From assembly GCA_039105265.1 (NCBI GenBank), contig JAPFFF010000021.1, positions 806,001 through 870,000 of the forward strand: 64,000 nt of DNA, written 5' to 3'. The DNA is from Tritrichomonas musculus (taxonomy: Eukaryota > Parabasalia > Tritrichomonadida > Tritrichomonadidae). The position numbers were made by a program, and so were the translations under genes. How positions within the stretch are numbered: position 1 is the stretch's first letter; every line of letters starts with the position of its first letter. Below, in pieces: positions 51,901 through 57,900 of the stretch. The notes beneath the pieces were generated by a model that had not been told where the DNA came from, made no database searches, and saw nothing but the letters and a program-made list of their open reading frames with translations.

Positions 51901-54900
51901 CAAATGCCGAAATTTCAACATCAACATCACAGATGGAGAGAGACAAGAGTGATGAAGAAAGATTTGCAGCTCGTGCATTAAGATACGAACAACGTAAAGA
52001 GCAAGGACTTCCAGTCTCGCCACTTGGCACAGATGATGAACTCGGTCAGCTTTATCCAGGCCAACGATTTGCTACATCATCATCAGAAATGGGCACATCA
52101 TCAATTGCTCGCATGAACAGTGAAGAATCCGAAAATCTAAGGCAAGCGATGGGCGAAGAAGACAGAGTTAGACAAAGACGTCGCAAGCGAAATCCAGAAG
52201 CCAGCAGCTCACTTGATTATGACGATGCTTATGGCAGACTCGATCCAAATGCCGAAATTTCTACATCAACATCCCAAATTGAACGTGACAAGAGCGATGA
52301 AGAAAGATTTGCAGCTCGTGCATTAAGATACGAACAGAGGAAAGAGCAAGGACTTCCAGTCTCGCCACTTGGCACAGATGATGAACTCGGCCAGCTTTAT
52401 CCAGGTCAAAGATTTGCTACATCATCATCAGAAATGGGCACATCATCAATTGCTCGCATGAACAGTGAAGAATCCGAAAATCTAAGGCAAGCGATGGGCG
52501 AAGAAGACAGAGTTAGACAAAGACGTCGTAAGAGAAATCCAGAAGCCAGCAGCTCACTTGATTATGACGATGCTTATGGCAGACTCGATCCAAATGCAGA
52601 ATTGTCGACATCAACATCCCAGATCGAGAAGGACAAGAGTGATGAAGAAAGATTTGCAGCTCGTGCATTAAGATACGAACAACGTAAAGAACAAGGACTT
52701 CCAGTCTCGCCACTTGGCACAGATGATGAACTCGGCCAGCTTTATCCAGGCCAACGATTTGCTACCTCATCATCAGAAATGGGCACATCATCAATTGCTC
52801 GCATGAACAGCGAAGAATCCGAAAATCTAAGGCAAGCGATGGGCGAAGAAGACAGAGTTAGGCAAAGGAGAAGACGCCACGGCAAAACAGGAGAAGGCAG
52901 CGACCTTGACTACGATGATGAATTTGGAATTCTCGATCCAAACAAAGAAATCTCAACAACGACATCACAGATCGAGAGAGACAAGGAAGCCGAAGAGAGA
53001 TATGCAGCACGTGCCAAACGATATGAAAAGAGGAAAGAGCAAGGACTTTCAGTTTCAACACTCGGCTCCGAAGATGAAATGGGACTTCTTGATCCAAATC
53101 GTCGCATTCCAACCTCATCGTCTGCCATGGGCACATCATCAATTGCTCGCATGAACAGTGAAGAAAATGAAAACTTGAGAAAAGCGATGGGCGAGGAAGA
53201 CAGAGTCCGACAAAGGAGAAGGCGCCAAGGCAAGACAGGAGAAGGCAGCGACCTTGACTACGATGATGAATTTGGAGTTCTCGATCCAAACAAAGAAATC
53301 TCAACAACGACATCACAGGTCGAGAAAGACAAAGGCGACGAGTCAGACTTCCTCAGAAAGGCACTGGCTGACCAGAAGAAAGCTCACAAGCACAAGAGAA
53401 TCAAGAATGAAAACGGCGAATATGTCAGCGAAATGAGCTATGACGATGTAACTGGAACACTTCAACCAGGATCAACTAAAAGACAAAAAGTTCACAAGAG
53501 AATCAAGAACGAGAATGGTGAATATGAAGTTGTTTCAGAGTATGAAGAAGAACCAAAGAGACACAAAGTCCACAAGAGAATCAAGAACGAAAATGGCGAA
53601 TACGAAGTTGTCTCCGAATATGAAGAAGAACCAGCACCCAAGAGGAACAAGATTCACAAGAGAATCAAGAACGAAAACGGTGAATACGAAGTCGTTTCAG
53701 AGTATGAAGAAGAACCAAAGAGACACAAAGTCCACAAGAGAATCAAGAACGAAAACGGTGAATATGAAGTTGTATCTGAATATGAAGAAGAACCAGCAGC
53801 TCCAAAGAGGAACAAGATTCACAAGAGAATCAAGAACGAAAACGGTGAATACGAAGTTGTCTCTGAATACGAAGAAGAGCCAGCACCCAAGAGGAACAAG
53901 ATTCACAAGAGAATCAAGAACGAAAATGGCGAATATGAAGTCGTATCTGAATATGAAGAAGAACCAAAGAGACACAAAGTCCACAAGAGAATCAAGAACG
54001 AAAACGGTGAATACGAAGTTGTCTCCGAATATGAAGAAGAACCAGCAGCTCCAAAGAGGAACAAGATTCACAAGAGAATCAAGAATGAAAACGGTGAATA
54101 CGAAGTTGTCTCTGAATACGAAGAAGAACCAGCAACCAAAAGGAACAAGATTCACAAGAGAATTAAGAATGAAAATGGTGAATACGAAGTTGTTTCAGAA
54201 TATGAAGAAGAACCAGCAGCTCCAAAGAGACACAAGGTCCACAAGAGAATCAAGAACGAGAATGGCGAATATGAAGTTGTCTCCGAATACGAAGAAGAAC
54301 CAGCAGCTCCAAAGAGGAACAAGATTCACAAGAGAATTAAGAATGAAAATGGTGAATACGAAGTTGTTTCAGAATATGAAGAAGAACCAGCAGCTCCAAA
54401 GAGACACAAGGTCCACAAGAGAATCAAGAACGAGAATGGCGAATATGAAGTTGTCTCCGAATATGAAGAAGAACCAGCAGCTCCAAAGAGGAACAAGATT
54501 CACAAGAGAATCAAGAACGAGAATGGCGAATATGAAGTCGTATCTGAATATGAAGAAGAACCAAAGAGGCACAAGATTCACAAGAGAATCAAGAACGAAA
54601 ACGGTGAATACGAAGTTGTCTCCGAATATGAAGAAGAACCAGCAGCTCCAAAGAGGAACAAGATTCACAAGAGAATCAAGAACGAAAACGGTGAATACGA
54701 AGTTGTCTCCGAATATGAAGAAGAACCAGCACCCAAGAGGAACAAGATTCACAAGAGGATCAAGAACGAGAATGGTGAATACGAAATCGTTTCAGAGTAT
54801 GAAGAAGAACCAAAGAGACACAAGGTCCACAAGAGAATCAAGAACGAAAACGGTGAATATGAAGTTGTCTCTGAATATGAAGAAGAACCAGCAGCTCCAA

Positions 54901-57900
54901 AGAGGAACAAGATTCACAAGAGAATCAAGAACGAAAACGGTGAATACGAAGTTGTTTCAGAGTATGAAGAAGAACCAAAGAGGAACAAGATTCACAAGAG
55001 AATCAAGAACGAAAACGGTGAATACGAAGTTGTCTCTGAATATGAAGAAGAACCAGCACCCAAGAGGAACAAGATTCACAAGAGAATCAAGAACGAAAAC
55101 GGTGAATACGAAGTCGTATCTGAATATGAAGAAGAACCAAAGAGGCACAAAGTCCACAAGAGAATCAAGAACGAAAACGGTGAATACGAAGTTGTCTCTG
55201 AATACGAAGAAGAGCCAGCACCCAAGAGGAACAAGATTCACAAGAGAATCAAGAACGAAAATGGCGAATATGAAGTCGTATCTGAATATGAAGAAGAACC
55301 AAAGAGACACAAAGTCCACAAGAGAATCAAGAACGAAAACGGTGAATACGAAGTTGTCTCCGAATATGAAGAAGAACCAGCAGCTCCAAAGAGGAACAAG
55401 ATTCACAAGAGAATCAAGAATGAAAACGGTGAATACGAAGTTGTCTCTGAATACGAAGAAGAACCAGCAACCAAAAGGAACAAGATTCACAAGAGAATTA
55501 AGAATGAAAATGGTGAATACGAAGTTGTTTCAGAATATGAAGAAGAACCAGCAGCTCCAAAGAGACACAAGGTCCACAAGAGAATCAAGAACGAGAATGG
55601 CGAATATGAAGTTGTCTCCGAATACGAAGAAGAACCAGCAGCTCCAAAGAGGAACAAGATTCACAAGAGAATTAAGAATGAAAATGGTGAATACGAAGTT
55701 GTTTCAGAATATGAAGAAGAACCAGCAGCTCCAAAGAGACACAAGGTCCACAAGAGAATCAAGAACGAGAATGGCGAATATGAAGTTGTCTCCGAATATG
55801 AAGAAGAACCAGCAGCTCCAAAGAGGAACAAGATTCACAAGAGAATCAAGAACGAGAATGGCGAATATGAAGTCGTATCTGAATATGAAGAAGAACCAAA
55901 GAGGCACAAGATTCACAAGAGAATCAAGAACGAAAACGGTGAATACGAAGTTGTCTCCGAATATGAAGAAGAACCAGCAGCTCCAAAGAGGAACAAGATT
56001 CACAAGAGAATCAAGAACGAAAACGGTGAATACGAAGTTGTCTCCGAATATGAAGAAGAACCAGCACCCAAGAGGAACAAGATTCACAAGAGGATCAAGA
56101 ACGAGAATGGTGAATACGAAATCGTTTCAGAGTATGAAGAAGAACCAAAGAGACACAAGGTCCACAAGAGAATCAAGAACGAAAACGGTGAATATGAAGT
56201 TGTCTCTGAATATGAAGAAGAACCAGCAGCTCCAAAGAGGAACAAGATTCACAAGAGAATCAAGAACGAAAACGGTGAATACGAAGTTGTTTCAGAGTAT
56301 GAAGAAGAACCAAAGAGGAACAAGATTCACAAGAGAATCAAGAACGAAAACGGTGAATACGAAGTTGTCTCTGAATATGAAGAAGAACCAGCACCCAAGA
56401 GGAACAAGATTCACAAGAGAATCAAGAACGAAAACGGTGAATACGAAGTCGTATCTGAATATGAAGAAGAACCAAAGAGGCACAAAGTCCACAAGAGAAT
56501 CAAGAACGAAAACGGTGAATACGAAGTTGTATCTGAATATGAAGAAGAGCCAGCACCCAAGAGGAACAAGATTCACAAGAGGATCAAGAATGATAATGGC
56601 GAATATGAAGTCGTCTCTGAATACGAATCAGAAGCCAAGCCTCCATTTGATCTCAACGAAGAGGAAACAGAAGAATACAACACAGAAGTTGAAGAATCAG
56701 AAGTCTCCAAGAATCTTGACTCAGAAGCCCGAAGGAACCTTGAATCCGATCTCCTTCAGAACGAAGCATCAGAAGAAGAGAGAATGCATCACCAAGACTT
56801 CAAGCGAGGCGAGGAATCAGAAGTTTTGAGGAACGATGCAGAGTATGAAGAATCAAAGACCATTGAGAAAGCGCACCGCCAAGAGGAGTCTGACTACATC
56901 CTTCACGAGGCCTCTGAGGAAGAAAGGAATCGTATTGGACTTGCACAAGAAGCAATGTCATCAGAAAGGAGAGCCGAATCCGATGCAATCAAGAATGAAA
57001 TCTCAGAAGAAGCCAGAAAAGGAAACGAATCCGACAAGATCAGAAACGAAGCCTCTGAAGAAGCCAGAAAAGGAAACGAATCTGAAAAACTTAGAAATGA
57101 AGCATCTGAAGAAACAAAGAAAGGCAACGAATCAGAAAGGATCAGGAACGATGTCTCAGAAGAAGCCAAGAAAGGAAACGAATCAGAATACATCAGAAAT
57201 GACGTCTCAGAAGAAGCAAAGAAAGGAAATGAATCCGAAAAGATCAGGAACGATGTCTCTGAGGAGGCCAAGAAAGGCAATGAATCAGAAAAGATCAGGA
57301 ATGACGTTTCTGAAGAAGCCAAGAAAGGCAACGAATCCGAAAAGATGAGGAACGATGTCTCAGAAGAAGCCAAGAAAGGAAACGAATCAGAATACATCAG
57401 GAACGATGTCTCAGAAGAAGCCAAGAAGGACAACGAGTCAGAGAACATCAAGCTTGAAGCGTCTGATGAAGCCATGAAAGGAAACGAATCAGGCAAGATC
57501 CGAGATGATGCATCTGAAGACAACGAAAACAAGATGAAGAACACAATAAGAGAAGCAATGGAAGAGAAAGAAGAAAAGAAAGGAAACGAATCCGATCTTA
57601 TCAAGCAAGATGCATCTGATGATGAAAGGAGGAAGACCGAAGAAGCCAGAAGACAAGCACTTTTGGCAGAAAAAGAACAGAAAGCTGGCGAATCCGATCT
57701 TATCTTACGCGATGCTTCAGAAGATGAAAGGAGGAAAGCTTCAGAAACCCGCAGACAAGCAATTATTTCTGATGAAGAAAAGAGAGGAAATGAATCAGAT
57801 CTCATCAAGATGGATGCTTCACAAGACGAGAAAGACAAACTTGATCAAACAAGGCTAAGCGCACTTGCATCTGAAGAAGAGAAGAAAGGAAATGAATCAG

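Noticed and set aside
53697-56576. Several hydrophobic minus-strand ORFs resembling membrane proteins
   Set aside because: All are antisense translations of the Lys/Glu-rich D repeat (phenylalanine and valine from complementary codons).
53515-56829. 1,104-aa plus-strand ORF as a separate gene
   Set aside because: It lies wholly inside the giant gene in another frame and is the shifted translation of the D repeat; the main frame runs 14 kb further and holds ordered coiled coils.
56903-57838. 311-aa minus-strand ORF
   Set aside because: Antisense shadow of territory E; serine/phenylalanine-rich repeats mirror the sense repeat.
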